From Desulfoarculaceae bacterium (lineage in GTDB: Bacteria > Desulfobacterota > Desulfobulbia > Desulfobulbales > Desulfocapsaceae), in assembly GCA_019429465.1 (NCBI GenBank), contig JAHYIV010000016.1, positions 1 to 59,625 of the forward strand: 59,625 nucleotides of DNA, written 5' to 3'. Below the pieces are notes generated by a model. That model ran no database searches and was not told where the DNA came from. It saw only the letters and a list, made by a program, of their open reading frames with translations. This document shows positions 9,101 to 17,202 of the stretch, one piece after another. Position numbers and translations under genes: made by a program. Every line of letters starts with the position of its first letter. Positions within the stretch are counted from its first letter, which is position 1.

Positions 9101-10048
9101 GTCGATCACATATCTGATCCCCGGCACGGTGATGGAGGTCTCGGCGATATTGGTGGCCACCACAATCTTGCACTGTTTGTACTGTTGGAAGATTCGCCGC
9201 TGATCCGTCCCCTGGAGACGGCCAAACATGGGCAGGGTCACGGCCTCCGGAATCTTTTTGGCTAGAAGTTCGCAGCAGGTGCGGATATCCCGCTCGGTGG
9301 GCAGAAAGATCAGGGTGTCTCGTGGCCCGCTACGCTGATAAAGATCGAGCATGGTCTGCACGCAATGATCGATATAGTCATCTTTGTCAGTCAGGGTCTC
9401 GTTATCCATGGGGGAATAACGCACCTCAACCGGGTACGTCCTGCCGGCAATGGTGAGGACCGGCGCCTGGTCAAAGTGTCTGGCAAAGACGCCGGTGTCG
9501 ATAGTGGCGCTGGTGATAATCAGTTTGAGATCCGGCCGCTTCGGCAGCAGGTTTTTGAGAAAGCCAAGGAGGAAATCGATATTGAGGCTCCGCTCATGGG
9601 CCTCGTCAATGATGATCACCCCGTATCGGCGGAGTTGCGGGTCGTTTCTGCTTTCAGCCAGCAGTACCCCGTCTGTCATGAACTTGATCCTGGTATCAGC
9701 GCTGGTCTGGTCGTGGAAACGGATTTTGTAACCGACCAGCCCGCCGTTTTCACCTCTCTCTCTCAACTCCTCGCTGACCCGTTCCGCCACTGAGACCGCA
9801 GCCACACGGCGCGGCTGGGTGCAACCGATGACCAGGGATGGTCGAGTGTCGCTTGCGCCATGGATGGATAAAGAACGGCCGATGAGCTTACCGCCTGTTG
9901 GGTCAAGTTCCAGGCAGAATTGCGGCAGCTGGGTGGTTTTTCCAGAGCCGGTATCTCCGGCAATGATGATGGTCTGGTGGGCCAGCAATGCCTTCTGGAT
10001 CTCACTTTTATGATTCAGGATGGGCAGGAGGTGGGAGTGAATGGTCAT
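6140..10048 (-). CDS. hrpA: ATP-dependent RNA helicase HrpA
   Basis: HrpA is a DEAH-box RNA helicase; in E. coli it acts on mRNA processing and stalled ribosomes. The 1302-residue product has Walker A GDTGSGKT at residues 31-38, CTQPRR, DEAH near residue 150, SAT, and motif VI QRQGRCGRTG, then the helicase-associated domains and the long HrpA-specific C-terminal DUF3418 region. Two segments look inserted relative to the family pattern: residues about 54-75, before CTQPRR, and residues about 607-645, a Gly/Ser/Asp-rich stretch. Both contain sequence matching the core of the dispersed repeat described elsewhere in this window. The reading frame stays open throughout, so the protein is probably functional. 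It converges with the CofD-like gene. Confidence 0.95.
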   Translation of the reverse strand: MTIHSHLLPILNHKSEIQKALLAHQTIIIAGDTGSGKTTQLPQFCLELDPTGGKLIGRSLSIHGASDTRPSLVIGCTQPRRVAAVSVAERVSEELRERGENGGLVGYKIRFHDQTSADTRIKFMTDGVLLAESRNDPQLRRYGVIIIDEAHERSLNIDFLLGFLKNLLPKRPDLKLIITSATIDTGVFARHFDQAPVLTIAGRTYPVEVRYSPMDNETLTDKDDYIDHCVQTMLDLYQRSGPRDTLIFLPTERDIRTCCELLAKKIPEAVTLPMFGRLQGTDQRRIFQQYKQCKIVVATNIAETSITVPGIRYVIDSGLARISQYNVRAKTISLPITRISRASCDQRQGRCGRTGPGICVRLFSEEDYLGREEFTAPEIKRANLAEVILQMIAFKLGDPHSFPFMEPPHSNTIRDGYKLLTELGAIDDQGKLTSHGRIMATLPIDPCISRIILAAQENNCLREVKVIAAALAIPDPRVRPADRAMEADHAHRHFFHPDSDFLSLLQIWDLFHDVERQTRSWSRLKKFCAGHFLSFQRMREWLDLYEQLDRILARHTGFSDNTSPASYTAIHQSLCTGFLRNIAVKQKERIYLGGGGSEVMIFPGSHLSPKKGAGQGSDSTGARDADQGWPSVNRSRDGQASGGQWIIAASFMETTRLYAMTVATIEQEWLEHLGGALCKRSWSAPRWHKKSGQVIADERVTLFGLVIVAGRKVNYGRIDPKNQAEARQIFIQSALMGGELDGPFPFLKKNLQLLEEWQDTEERLRKRDIVVDDRALHGFYEQRIPAHVYDRFTLNRFLQRQKDKQMLEMSETDILNRRPEERELSDFPPLLTVGSMQFRLEYHFAPGAEDDGVTVRIPLDMIDTLQEPFFEWLVPGLLKEKITLLLKGLPKAIRKFLIPLSGTVDMILDDLDMYKGSLLQGLERSILKSFRRTIIRGDWPTELPPHLSMRFLLFDQSGKEVAVGRSLARLREGRHQGGTSASRARLSAQDQKIKESWEERFCTTWDFAGLPPSLPLFSPEKEMCGSLFPALVPVRDRGGVVIEFVTSQAQAALQNREGLGFLYQLQVAEQYKSLKKYCATSLSGPSSSWLTHGLGERPKVAQAILSFIVASLFNTLADPVPGREAFMATVARVKNQDFYAAGRIICDTIMATLRQRRAVTAHIQRFADLARKTRSYAPERYADYKQLLEEILPLNFLETKTLIEIQRCDKEMKALMIRIERAYVDPAKDELKAGQLKPHLYNLQTLRKKEKDLASECLHELKKYEEMISRFRITLFAPEIQDGTQMSSKKLDQQWQEVERYY
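8115..8200 (+). repeat. Degenerate copy of repeat family A core inside hrpA
   Basis: The + strand at 8153-8170 reads GACACTGGGCCATCCCTG, identical to the core of repeat copy 2 (20439-20598). The flanks (CCGTCC upstream, CTGCGT downstream) also align with small gaps. The block falls in a low-complexity insertion of HrpA at about residues 607-645 and keeps the frame open. Orientation is the same as copies 1 and 2. Confidence 0.6.
9828..9890 (-). repeat. Second degenerate copy of repeat family A core inside hrpA
   Basis: The + strand reads CCAGGGATGG at 9832, then AGTGTCGC and CGCCATGGA with the same spacing as in repeat copies 4 and 5, which have CCAGGGATGG, AGTGTCGC and CGCCATGGA. It is in opposite orientation to the other copy in this gene. 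It encodes about 20 extra residues between Walker A and motif Ia (CTQPRR) of HrpA without breaking the frame. Confidence 0.6.
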
Positions 10049-10101
10049 GGAAGAGATGGTTGATCTTTTGATTCTATGGTATATTTGAAAATTCAGGTAG
10101 C

Positions 10102-10146
10102 TAGTCTGCAGCCTTTCAGCCTGTTGCCGTTAACCTCTGCAGACTA
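10102..10146. promoter_or_regulatory. Inverted repeat in the hrpA-galU intergenic region
   Basis: A perfect 10-base inverted repeat (TAGTCTGCAG at 10102-10111 and CTGCAGACTA at 10137-10146) lies in the 171-base gap between the divergent hrpA and galU genes. It could be an operator or a leader stem-loop for either gene. No known motif was recognised. Confidence 0.35.
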
Positions 10147-10219
10147 ATCATTTATAGAATCTAAGCAACCTGAGCAGGTATAACATTTCATCTATCACTC
10201 TGAAAGAGGAGAACTTCAT

Positions 10220-11092
10220 ATGAAGGTCAGAAAGGCTGTTATTCCGGTAGCTGGTCTGGGGACCAGATTTTTACCCGCCACCAAGGCCATCCCCAAGGAG
10301 ATGCTCACCATTGTCGATCGGCCGACCATCCAGTATATCGTTGAAGAGGCGGTGGCCTCCGGGATCGAGCAGGTGATCTTTGTCACCAGCTCGGGGAAAT
10401 CCGCCATTGAAAATCATTTTGATTATGACTTTCAGCTTGATCACGTGCTGAAGGAAAAAAAGAAGATCGCACTCGGAGAAGAGCTGAATAATATCTCCAA
10501 TCTCATTGATATCGTCTCTGTCCGTCAGAAGAAACCCCTGGGGCTCGGTCATGCCATCTGGACTGCCCGGCATGTGGTGGGCGACGAACCGTTCATGGTC
10601 ATGCTGGGCGACGATCTGGTTCTGAGCAAAACCCCCTGTGCCAAGCAGATGCTGGACCTCTTTGGTGAGGTGCAGGGTCCGATTGTTGCCGTACAGCGGG
10701 TGCCGGAGGATCAGACCTTTCAGTATGGCATTGTCGAGGGCGAACCCATGGAGCGCGAGCGCACCCACAAGGTCAAGAGGATGATTGAGAAGCCGGCACC
10801 GGGAACCACGGATTCCGACATGGCCATCATTGGCCGCTATATCCTCATGCCCGAGATCTTCGACCTCTTGGAGAAGACCACGCCCGGACACGGTGGCGAG
10901 ATTCAGTTGACCGATGCCCTGCAGGCCCTCGGCAAAAAACGGGAGATGTATGCCTATGAGTTCAACGGCACCCGCTTTGACGCCGGGGACAAAATGGGAT
11001 TCCTGAAGGCTATCCTGGCCTACGGTATAATCCATAATAAACTCGGCGCCGAGCTGAGGGCCCATGTGAAGGAGTTGGCGGCAACCCTATGA
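10220..11092 (+). CDS. galU: UTP-glucose-1-phosphate uridylyltransferase
   Basis: GalU makes UDP-glucose from UTP and glucose 1-phosphate, supplying envelope polysaccharide and LPS synthesis. The 290-residue product has the nucleotidyltransferase signature PVAGLGTRFLPATKAIPKEM at residues 8-27, the VDRPTIQY segment, and the LGDDL metal site near residue 130. GEIQLTDAL and FNGTRFDAGDK follow near the C-terminus, as in the family. An AGAGGAG ribosome-binding site lies about 7 bases before the ATG. The stop codon overlaps the priA start in an ATGA, so the two genes are probably co-translated. Confidence 0.96.
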   Translation: MKVRKAVIPVAGLGTRFLPATKAIPKEMLTIVDRPTIQYIVEEAVASGIEQVIFVTSSGKSAIENHFDYDFQLDHVLKEKKKIALGEELNNISNLIDIVSVRQKKPLGLGHAIWTARHVVGDEPFMVMLGDDLVLSKTPCAKQMLDLFGEVQGPIVAVQRVPEDQTFQYGIVEGEPMERERTHKVKRMIEKPAPGTTDSDMAIIGRYILMPEIFDLLEKTTPGHGGEIQLTDALQALGKKREMYAYEFNGTRFDAGDKMGFLKAILAYGIIHNKLGAELRAHVKELAATL

Positions 11093-13665
11093 TGCGACTG
11101 GAGGTGGCGGTGGCTGCGCCCTTGTGGCAGACGCTCACCTATCTGTTTGCTGATGACGATTCTGCTGGAATTCCGGTTGGCAGGAGGGTCTTGGTGCCCC
11201 TGGGCAACCGGAGAGTAACCGGCTATGTGCTGGGGCTGCTTCCAGAGGAAGATGTCGGTTATAAGCTGCGCTCAGTGATCGAGGTTCTTGACCAGGAACC
11301 GCTTTTTCCCGTCAATCTGGTTCCCTTCTTCCGCTGGGTGGCCCGATATTACCATTATCCCCTGGGCGAGGTCATTAAAACGGCCTTGCCCGGCGGGCTT
11401 GCACCCCGCAGCGGCAAACAACTCTCTCTGACCGAACAGGGACGGAAGAGTCTGCAAGGAGGAATCCTGGAAGCAACGGGCATGGTGGAGCCGGACTGGC
11501 TGGTGCGTCTCAAGGAAAAAGGGTCTCTGGGGGCCGCTGAGTCCCTGAAGCTTCTGGGCCGGAACAGTTCTCGAAACTTAATTGCCGCTTGGCAGGAACA
11601 GGGGCTGGTTGAGGTCAGAGAGATATTGATCGGCAATGATGTCCGACAGAAAAATGAGATCTGTTACTCCTGTGTTGTCGACTTGTCGCTTCCCCCATGT
11701 CCAGGCCCTGCTCCTTCCAAGGAGGAGATTGCAACCTTTGGGCGCGGGCTCAGGGAAAATCCTGGCGCCTCACTCCACTTTTCCCAGATCAAGACCCTTT
11801 ATTTTCTGCACCTGCTGGCCGGGGATGGGGCAGGGCGGATTGTTCCGGCCAGAGAGTTGAACAAGGCCTACAGCGGTGCGGCCAAGGCCCTGCCTTTTCT
11901 TCTGGAACATGGGCTGGCGCGCCGGGTGGAACAGAGGATTTTTCGTAATCCTTACGGGGAGCAGCTCTCCTGGTTTCCCAAACCTGAGGCCCTTACTCAG
12001 GAGCAGGAGCAGGCTCTGGTTGAACTCATCCCCGCTATCGAGGAAAAGAAATTTGTAACCTTTCTCCTTCATGGTGTGACCGGTTGCGGCAAGACCGAGG
12101 TTTATCTGCGGGCAGCCGAGGCTGCTCTGGCCAGTGGTCGTGATGTTCTGGTCCTGGTGCCTGAGATTGCTCTTGCCACCCAGCTTGAGGCCCATTTTGT
12201 CTCCCGTTTTGGCGACAAGGTGCTGATCCTGCACAGCGGCCTGTCAACGGGTGAGCGTTTTGACCAGTGGAGTTTGGCCAGCAGAGGAGGGCAGAGGGCA
12301 GAAGCCGGAAAAGAGGATCAGGGCTCACCACAGATTGTGATCGGGGCCAGATCAGCAGTCTTTGCCCCCTTACGTGATCCCGGCCTTATTGTGGTGGATG
12401 AAGAACATGACAATGGTTTCAAACAGGATGATGGCCTGCGCTATAATGGTCGTGATCTGGCGGTGTTGCGGGCCAGGTTGAATAATGGTGTTGTTCTGCT
12501 TGGTTCGGCGACCCCGTCGGTGACCAGTTTTTATCATAGTCTGCAGGGGAAATATTCCCTGCTGACCATGACCAAGCGCGTGCAGGAGCGTTCTCTGCCT
12601 TCAGTCTCTCTTGTTGACCTGCGTGACAAATCGCAAAAGGCCTATGGAAAGGCGCTCGGCAAGAAATTACAACTGGGGCTGCAGGAGACTCTGGCCCAGG
12701 GAAAACAGAGTCTCCTGCTCCTGAATCGAAGGGGTTTTGCTTCGGTCTATCTGTGCCAGGACTGCGGCAAGCCGGTCGAGTGCAAGCATTGTCATATCTC
12801 GCTCACCTTTCATAAGGGCAAAAAGCAGCTGGTCTGTCATTACTGTGGTTTTTCCCTGACCAGCAGTCAGCTTTGTTCCGGTTGTCACTCTGAAAAACTG
12901 GTGCCGGTTGGGTTTGGCACCGAACGCATTGAGCAGGAGGTGCGGGAGCTCCTGCCTTCGGCCAGGATCGCCCGACTGGACTCTGATACCGCCGCTGATC
13001 GCCAGAAATTTCTCCATATCCTGAAGGCCATGCACAACCGGGAGATTGATATCCTGATCGGCACTCAGATGATTGCCAAGGGGCATGACTTCCCGGAAGT
13101 GACTCTGGTGGGGGTAGTCTGGGCTGATGGGGGCTTGAGTATGCCCGATTTCAGGGCGGCAGAGCGGACCTATCAGCTGCTGTCACAGGTCAGTGGCCGG
13201 GCCGGGCGGGGCAGCAGCCCGGGGCGGGTGATTATCCAGACCTTGAGGCCGGAACATTATGCCGTGGCCCTGGCGCAACGCCATGCCTATGGCGAGCTCT
13301 ACGAGCGGGAGATGGCGATCCGCCGGATGCCGGCCTTTCCGCCGATGCTGCGGATGATCAATATCCATATTCAGGGCAGCAGGGAGCAGGAGGTGCGGAA
13401 GGCAGCGGCTGATATTGCTGCGATGTGCCGGACATGTGCGAAATCCCTGGCCGAAGCATCGAGGCATCATCCCGTAGAGATCATGGGGCCGGCCCCTTCG
13501 CCACTGGACAGGCTGCGCGACCGTTATCGCTGGCAGGTCCTGCTCAAGGGTGCCTGCCAGGACGATCTGCATGCTGTCTGTCACCAAGTGGTGACGCGGC
13601 AGGGTGATTTTACGGTGAGGGATATCAAGATTGCGGTTGATGTCGATCCGGAGAATATGATGTGA
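11089..13665 (+). CDS. priA: Primosomal protein N' (replication restart helicase PriA)
   Basis: PriA recognises stalled or repaired forks and reloads the replicative helicase. The 858-residue product has the N-terminal DNA-binding domain, Walker A GVTGCGKT near residue 330, a DEEH Walker B motif, and helicase motifs GSATPS and GTQMIAKGHDFP. Between the helicase lobes are zinc-binding cysteines in CQDCG, CKHC, CHYCG and CSGC. A stretch of roughly a dozen residues around residues 400-415 (rich in Gly, Arg and Glu, after DQWSLA) looks longer than in typical PriA. The gene overlaps galU by 4 bases. Confidence 0.96.
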   Translation: MMRLEVAVAAPLWQTLTYLFADDDSAGIPVGRRVLVPLGNRRVTGYVLGLLPEEDVGYKLRSVIEVLDQEPLFPVNLVPFFRWVARYYHYPLGEVIKTALPGGLAPRSGKQLSLTEQGRKSLQGGILEATGMVEPDWLVRLKEKGSLGAAESLKLLGRNSSRNLIAAWQEQGLVEVREILIGNDVRQKNEICYSCVVDLSLPPCPGPAPSKEEIATFGRGLRENPGASLHFSQIKTLYFLHLLAGDGAGRIVPARELNKAYSGAAKALPFLLEHGLARRVEQRIFRNPYGEQLSWFPKPEALTQEQEQALVELIPAIEEKKFVTFLLHGVTGCGKTEVYLRAAEAALASGRDVLVLVPEIALATQLEAHFVSRFGDKVLILHSGLSTGERFDQWSLASRGGQRAEAGKEDQGSPQIVIGARSAVFAPLRDPGLIVVDEEHDNGFKQDDGLRYNGRDLAVLRARLNNGVVLLGSATPSVTSFYHSLQGKYSLLTMTKRVQERSLPSVSLVDLRDKSQKAYGKALGKKLQLGLQETLAQGKQSLLLLNRRGFASVYLCQDCGKPVECKHCHISLTFHKGKKQLVCHYCGFSLTSSQLCSGCHSEKLVPVGFGTERIEQEVRELLPSARIARLDSDTAADRQKFLHILKAMHNREIDILIGTQMIAKGHDFPEVTLVGVVWADGGLSMPDFRAAERTYQLLSQVSGRAGRGSSPGRVIIQTLRPEHYAVALAQRHAYGELYEREMAIRRMPAFPPMLRMINIHIQGSREQEVRKAAADIAAMCRTCAKSLAEASRHHPVEIMGPAPSPLDRLRDRYRWQVLLKGACQDDLHAVCHQVVTRQGDFTVRDIKIAVDVDPENMM

Positions 13666-13769
13666 GAGAGAAGGGTTGGTCTTGCCCGGAGACACAGAGA
13701 TTTTTTGTCTTTCCCGGAATCTCGGCGCCCTTGCCGGCGAGCAAGGATAATGGCTATTTTTGCGGAATT

Positions 13770-15322
13770 CTAGAGAGCAAACCATTTCTTTTTTGGAGAA
13801 TAGATTGCGACCCGGTTTCTGACCCCTTTTTTAGCCTCATAGAGGGCCATGTCTGCCTGCTTGATAAGGTCACTCGTCTTGAAATTGTCGACTGTGGCAG
13901 GGTAAACGCTGGCAAGGCCAAAACTTGCTGTGATGTTGTATTCATTGTTCTGGTCAGAAAAAATAGCGCCTTCGATGGCCGTGCGCAGTTTTTCTGCCAC
14001 CATCAAGGCGTCATCTCCTGATGTCTCGGGAAGAATAATTGTAAATTCTTCGCCGCCATAACGGGCCAGGGTATCATATTCACGAAGATTTTCCTGCAGG
14101 ATTGAGCAGAAATTTTTTAAGACAAAATCTCCTACCTGATGACCGAAGGTATCATTAAAGCCTTTAAAATGATCTATGTCAACGAGAAGGAGGGAGATGT
14201 CTGTCTGATGACGGATAGAGCGATTGAGCTCCTGAGCCAGGTTGATCTGAAAATAACGGTGGTTATAGACCTCGGTTAAGCCTCGATATTGGCAAGATTA
14301 GCCAGAATCTTGTTTTTTTCCTGGAGTTCCTGGGTGAGTGTTTCCAACTTGATCTTGGCCTGTACCAGTTGCTGATTGATCTGGTCGTAATTGAGATTAA
14401 GCAGGCTGAGTTTAATATTGGCCTCTTGCAGGATCTCCTGGATTGATTTGCTGTTTTTGATATTCAGGCCAAAATAGGCCGCCGCCTGATCCACCTGATA
14501 ATGCAGGTTGGAGAGAATAGTGTTGATAGCGGCGCTGCCGAGGCCAAGTAATCTTTTTGCCTCTTTCCGGAACAGCTTGTGATTTTCTTCCCGGGCTGGT
14601 GAGGAGGTGATGTTGATCAGGATATCAGCGAGATAGACAGCTTTTGTTGTCGTCTTGATCTTGAGATTCTGGCCACTGTATTGCGACGGATCATGATGGA
14701 ACAGGATCGGCAGCAGTAAAACATCAGGAAAGCCCCAGCTTTTGGCTACTTCATAGCCAATAAGGCAGTGATCGACTCCCAGCATCTTTTTTTCAATTTC
14801 TGCAACGGTTCCTTGTTCGTCTTCAATCACGCTGAGGACTTTATTATATACTTCAGGGAAGGTTTTGGCGAAGATTAAGGCGCCAAGATTCTGCAGGAGT
14901 CCTGAAATGAAAATTTCTTCTGTGTCAGCCCCTTCGACCTGGTCCAGGATCAGTTTAGAAGCAACAGCCGAGGCTAGTGAGCGTTCCCAGAATTTTTGAA
15001 AATCGAAAAGGTCGCATTTGTTCCCGCCCTTGATGGAAAGAAACGAAAAAGAGAGGACGAGAGAGCGGACAGCGTTGATGCCAAGGATCGATACCGCCTG
15101 ATTAATTGAGCCGATCTGCTGGGGAACGCTGTAAAAAGCGGAGTTGGATACCTTGAGAATTCTTGCTGATAAGGCGATATCTTTTGAAACCAAATCCGCG
15201 ATATCTGACAAGGTGGTGTCCTCCTTCCGTGATGTCAAAGAGATAAGCGCCTAGGCAACGGTTGGCAGGGTCGGCAGTTCAGGGGAACTGAGCACGGTCT
15301 TGAGGAGATCTTCTGGTTGCAT
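13770..15322 (-). pseudogene. Broken HDOD-GGDEF signalling gene (nonsense plus frameshift)
   Basis: Reading the minus strand from ATG at 15322, the protein starts with an HDOD-type beginning (LPTLPTVA), meets TAG at 15251-15253, and continues in the same frame as an HDOD domain. At 14282/14283 one base appears lost: restoring it turns GAG-GCT-TAA into Asp-Gly-Leu and joins a coiled coil to a complete GGDEF domain (GLTEVYNHRYF, VDIDHFKGFND, RYGGEEF, ASFGLA, ADMALYEAK). The RxxD inhibitory site (REYD) sits five residues before GGEEF. The ancestral product was therefore an HDOD-coiled coil-diguanylate cyclase of about 515 residues. Two independent lesions argue for real decay rather than a single sequencing error. 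Confidence 0.85.
14276..15238 (-). CDS. HDOD-domain open fragment of the broken HDOD-GGDEF gene
   Basis: This is the longest surviving open stretch, 320 residues. It covers most of the HDOD domain (DIALSARILKVSNSAFY, INAVRSLVLSFSF, SGLLQNLG, HDP) and a C-terminal coiled coil. HDOD proteins act in signalling, often together with c-di-GMP turnover. The first 23 codons of the ancestral gene lie upstream beyond a TAG, so translation would have to start internally, near 15238. The C-terminal end at Glu-Ala-stop is created by the frameshift. It may be translated as a truncated protein, but most likely it is a remnant. Confidence 0.6.
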   Translation of the reverse strand: MTSRKEDTTLSDIADLVSKDIALSARILKVSNSAFYSVPQQIGSINQAVSILGINAVRSLVLSFSFLSIKGGNKCDLFDFQKFWERSLASAVASKLILDQVEGADTEEIFISGLLQNLGALIFAKTFPEVYNKVLSVIEDEQGTVAEIEKKMLGVDHCLIGYEVAKSWGFPDVLLLPILFHHDPSQYSGQNLKIKTTTKAVYLADILINITSSPAREENHKLFRKEAKRLLGLGSAAINTILSNLHYQVDQAAAYFGLNIKNSKSIQEILQEANIKLSLLNLNYDQINQQLVQAKIKLETLTQELQEKNKILANLANIEA

Positions 15323-15438
15323 GATAACAGTCTTGATAGTTAAAGTGATATCTTAGGGATGTACGATCTTATCCTATCGAATAGAAAGTATCACGCAATA
15401 GTTCATGACTTAACACTTAAAGCTATCTCCTGGACTTT

Positions 15439-16488
15439 TTAAATACCATCTCCTGATTCCGGGTAGGTGCAGATTTCACCGCGATAATTTTCAAAAACCA
15501 GGTTGTCCCCTCTGGTCAGGATATAATCCGGGGTCAGCGGGATCTTTCCTTTGCCGCCAGGGCCATCGAGGGCAAAGGTCGGCACTGCCATACCGGAAAT
15601 ATGACCGATCAGGCTGCGCATGATCTTGATCCCAGTGGCGGTTGATGTTCGGAAGTGATTGGTGCCGTACGTGAGGTCTGTCTGGAAAAGGTAGTAGGGC
15701 TTTACCCGAATCTCCAGCAGTTGCAACAGCAGTTGCCGCATGATTTCCGGGGTGTCGTTGACCCCTTTGAGAAGAACGGTCTGGCAGCCCATTGGAATCC
15801 CGCCATCTGCCAGCAGACCACAGGCAGCGCTGGACTCCGGGGTGATTTCTGCTGGATGATTGAAATGGGTGTTGATATAGAGTGGATGATATTTTTTCAG
15901 CATGGCGACCAGCTCCGGGGTAATGCGCATGGGCAGGGTGCAGGGCACCCTGGTGCCGATACGAATCACCTTGACTGATGGAATCCGGCGCAGTTCACGT
16001 AAGAGATATTCGATCTGGCTGTCGGGCAGGAGCAGCGGGTCGCCGCCAGAGAGGAGTACCTCCCGCACCTGTGGATGGTGGCGGATGTAGTCAAGTCCGG
16101 CCTCGATGGTCTCTGGGGTGATACTCATCTTCCCCGTTCCCACCTTTCGTTTCCTGGTGCAGAAACGACAGTACATGGCGCACTGGCTGGAGACCAGGAA
16201 AAGAACACGGTCAGGATATTTGTGGACCAGATTAGGGACCGGGCTCAGTTCTTCTTCACCAAGGGGATCTTCCATGCAGACGGGATCAAGCAATTCCGCA
16301 GCATCGGGGACCGCCTGTTTCCACAGAGGATCACCTGTCTTCTCGATTAATTGCAGGTAATAGGGATTAATCCGCATGGGAAAGGCTGCGGCAACCTTGG
16401 AAAGTGAGGTGATGTCAATATTGAAATGCTCATTCAGGTCAGCCGGACTGGTAATAGATGCCCGCAGTATGTCTTGCCAATTTTTCAT
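15439..16488 (-). CDS. KamA-family radical SAM aminomutase (short form)
   Basis: Lysine 2,3-aminomutase family enzymes use a [4Fe-4S] cluster, SAM and PLP to move an amino group from the alpha to the beta carbon. The 349-residue product has the radical SAM motif CAMYCRFC (CX3CX2C) near residue 104, LSGGDPL, NTHFNHP, and DGPGGKGKIPL with the PLP-binding Lys near residue 320, then the short tail ENYRGEICTYP. It is shorter than clostridial KamA (about 416 residues) and close in length to EpmB, which modifies elongation factor P. No epmA or efp lies nearby. Lysine aminomutase and EpmB-like function cannot be separated from sequence alone. Confidence 0.85.
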   Translation of the reverse strand: MKNWQDILRASITSPADLNEHFNIDITSLSKVAAAFPMRINPYYLQLIEKTGDPLWKQAVPDAAELLDPVCMEDPLGEEELSPVPNLVHKYPDRVLFLVSSQCAMYCRFCTRKRKVGTGKMSITPETIEAGLDYIRHHPQVREVLLSGGDPLLLPDSQIEYLLRELRRIPSVKVIRIGTRVPCTLPMRITPELVAMLKKYHPLYINTHFNHPAEITPESSAACGLLADGGIPMGCQTVLLKGVNDTPEIMRQLLLQLLEIRVKPYYLFQTDLTYGTNHFRTSTATGIKIMRSLIGHISGMAVPTFALDGPGGKGKIPLTPDYILTRGDNLVFENYRGEICTYPESGDGI

Positions 16489-16585
16489 AACTGGACAATA
16501 TGGAATATCATTTCTGAAATGTCAATTTGGGAAATGGATATTTCCGCCTGCTCTGAGATGATTTTTTGAGTCCTTTGATGCCAGG

Positions 16586-16636
16586 CACCTGCCACTCCGG
16601 CTAAAAACGGTTCTGTTCATGCCGGAGTTACAGGTG
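16586..16636. terminator. Hairpin between receiver gene and kamA
   Basis: Inverted arms CACCTGCCACTCCGGC (16586-16601) and GCCGGAGTTACAGGTG (16621-16636) form a stem of about 16 bases with few mismatches. It lies downstream of the leftward receiver gene and upstream of kamA. There is no T-run, so its role as a terminator of the signalling operon is tentative. Confidence 0.4.
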
Positions 16637-16682
16637 TCGCTGATATAATATTACTGCCTGTCCCTGAAAAGAGTGGTGCCGT

Positions 16683-17111
16683 CTACCATCCCTTGCCGCC
16701 GATAATATCTTTTATTTTGCCCGCTGTTTCTTCCTGCACCAGCATCATTTTCTTGGCACTGGCCTTTTTGATCTTTTCGGTCAGGGTTTCTATGTCGGTC
16801 GGTTTCTCAAGAAGATCCAGGGCGCCAAGCTTCATCGCCTCGACCCCTTTTTCAACGGTAGCATGGCCAGTCAGGAGAATAACCTGCAGGTTTGGATTTT
16901 TGGCTCTGATGAGTCTAAGGGCTTCAATACCGTCCATATCAGGCATCTGCAGATCGAGGACGATGGCGTCAAAAGATTCGACATCGATATTTTCCAGCAC
17001 ATCCTTGGCGCTGGTACTGGTCGTTACGTTCATGCCTCTGGTGCGCATCCGTTCAGCAAGGGTATCAACGAAATCTTTTTCATCATCGACAAGTAAAATT
17101 TTTTCAGCCAT
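16683..17111 (-). CDS. Single-domain response regulator
   Basis: This 142-residue protein is a receiver domain with no output domain. The acidic pocket is in VDDEKDF, the phospho-acceptor Asp is in VLDLQMPDMDG, Thr in LLTGHA and Lys in LEKPTD. About 20 extra residues at the C-terminus (MMLVQEETAGKIKDI) form an amphipathic tail. It is the most downstream member of the leftward signalling block, following the degenerate kinase. Its receiver resembles the one fused to the cytidylate-kinase-like protein at 20595-21827, suggesting duplication inside the cluster. Confidence 0.9.
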   Translation of the reverse strand: MAEKILLVDDEKDFVDTLAERMRTRGMNVTTSTSAKDVLENIDVESFDAIVLDLQMPDMDGIEALRLIRAKNPNLQVILLTGHATVEKGVEAMKLGALDLLEKPTDIETLTEKIKKASAKKMMLVQEETAGKIKDIIGGKGW

Positions 17112-17202
17112 TGTTCCACTCCTTCAAAATATGATGTGATGTCCCGGCAGATAATCCGTCGAGGTTTATTGAGTTCTCCTGCCGAAGAGAGCAGGGGTGC
17201 AT

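Noticed and set aside
15251-15253. TAG read as pyrrolysine in the HDOD-GGDEF gene
   Set aside because: The same gene also has a frameshift, so decay is simpler; pyrrolysine is otherwise known mainly from methylamine methyltransferases.
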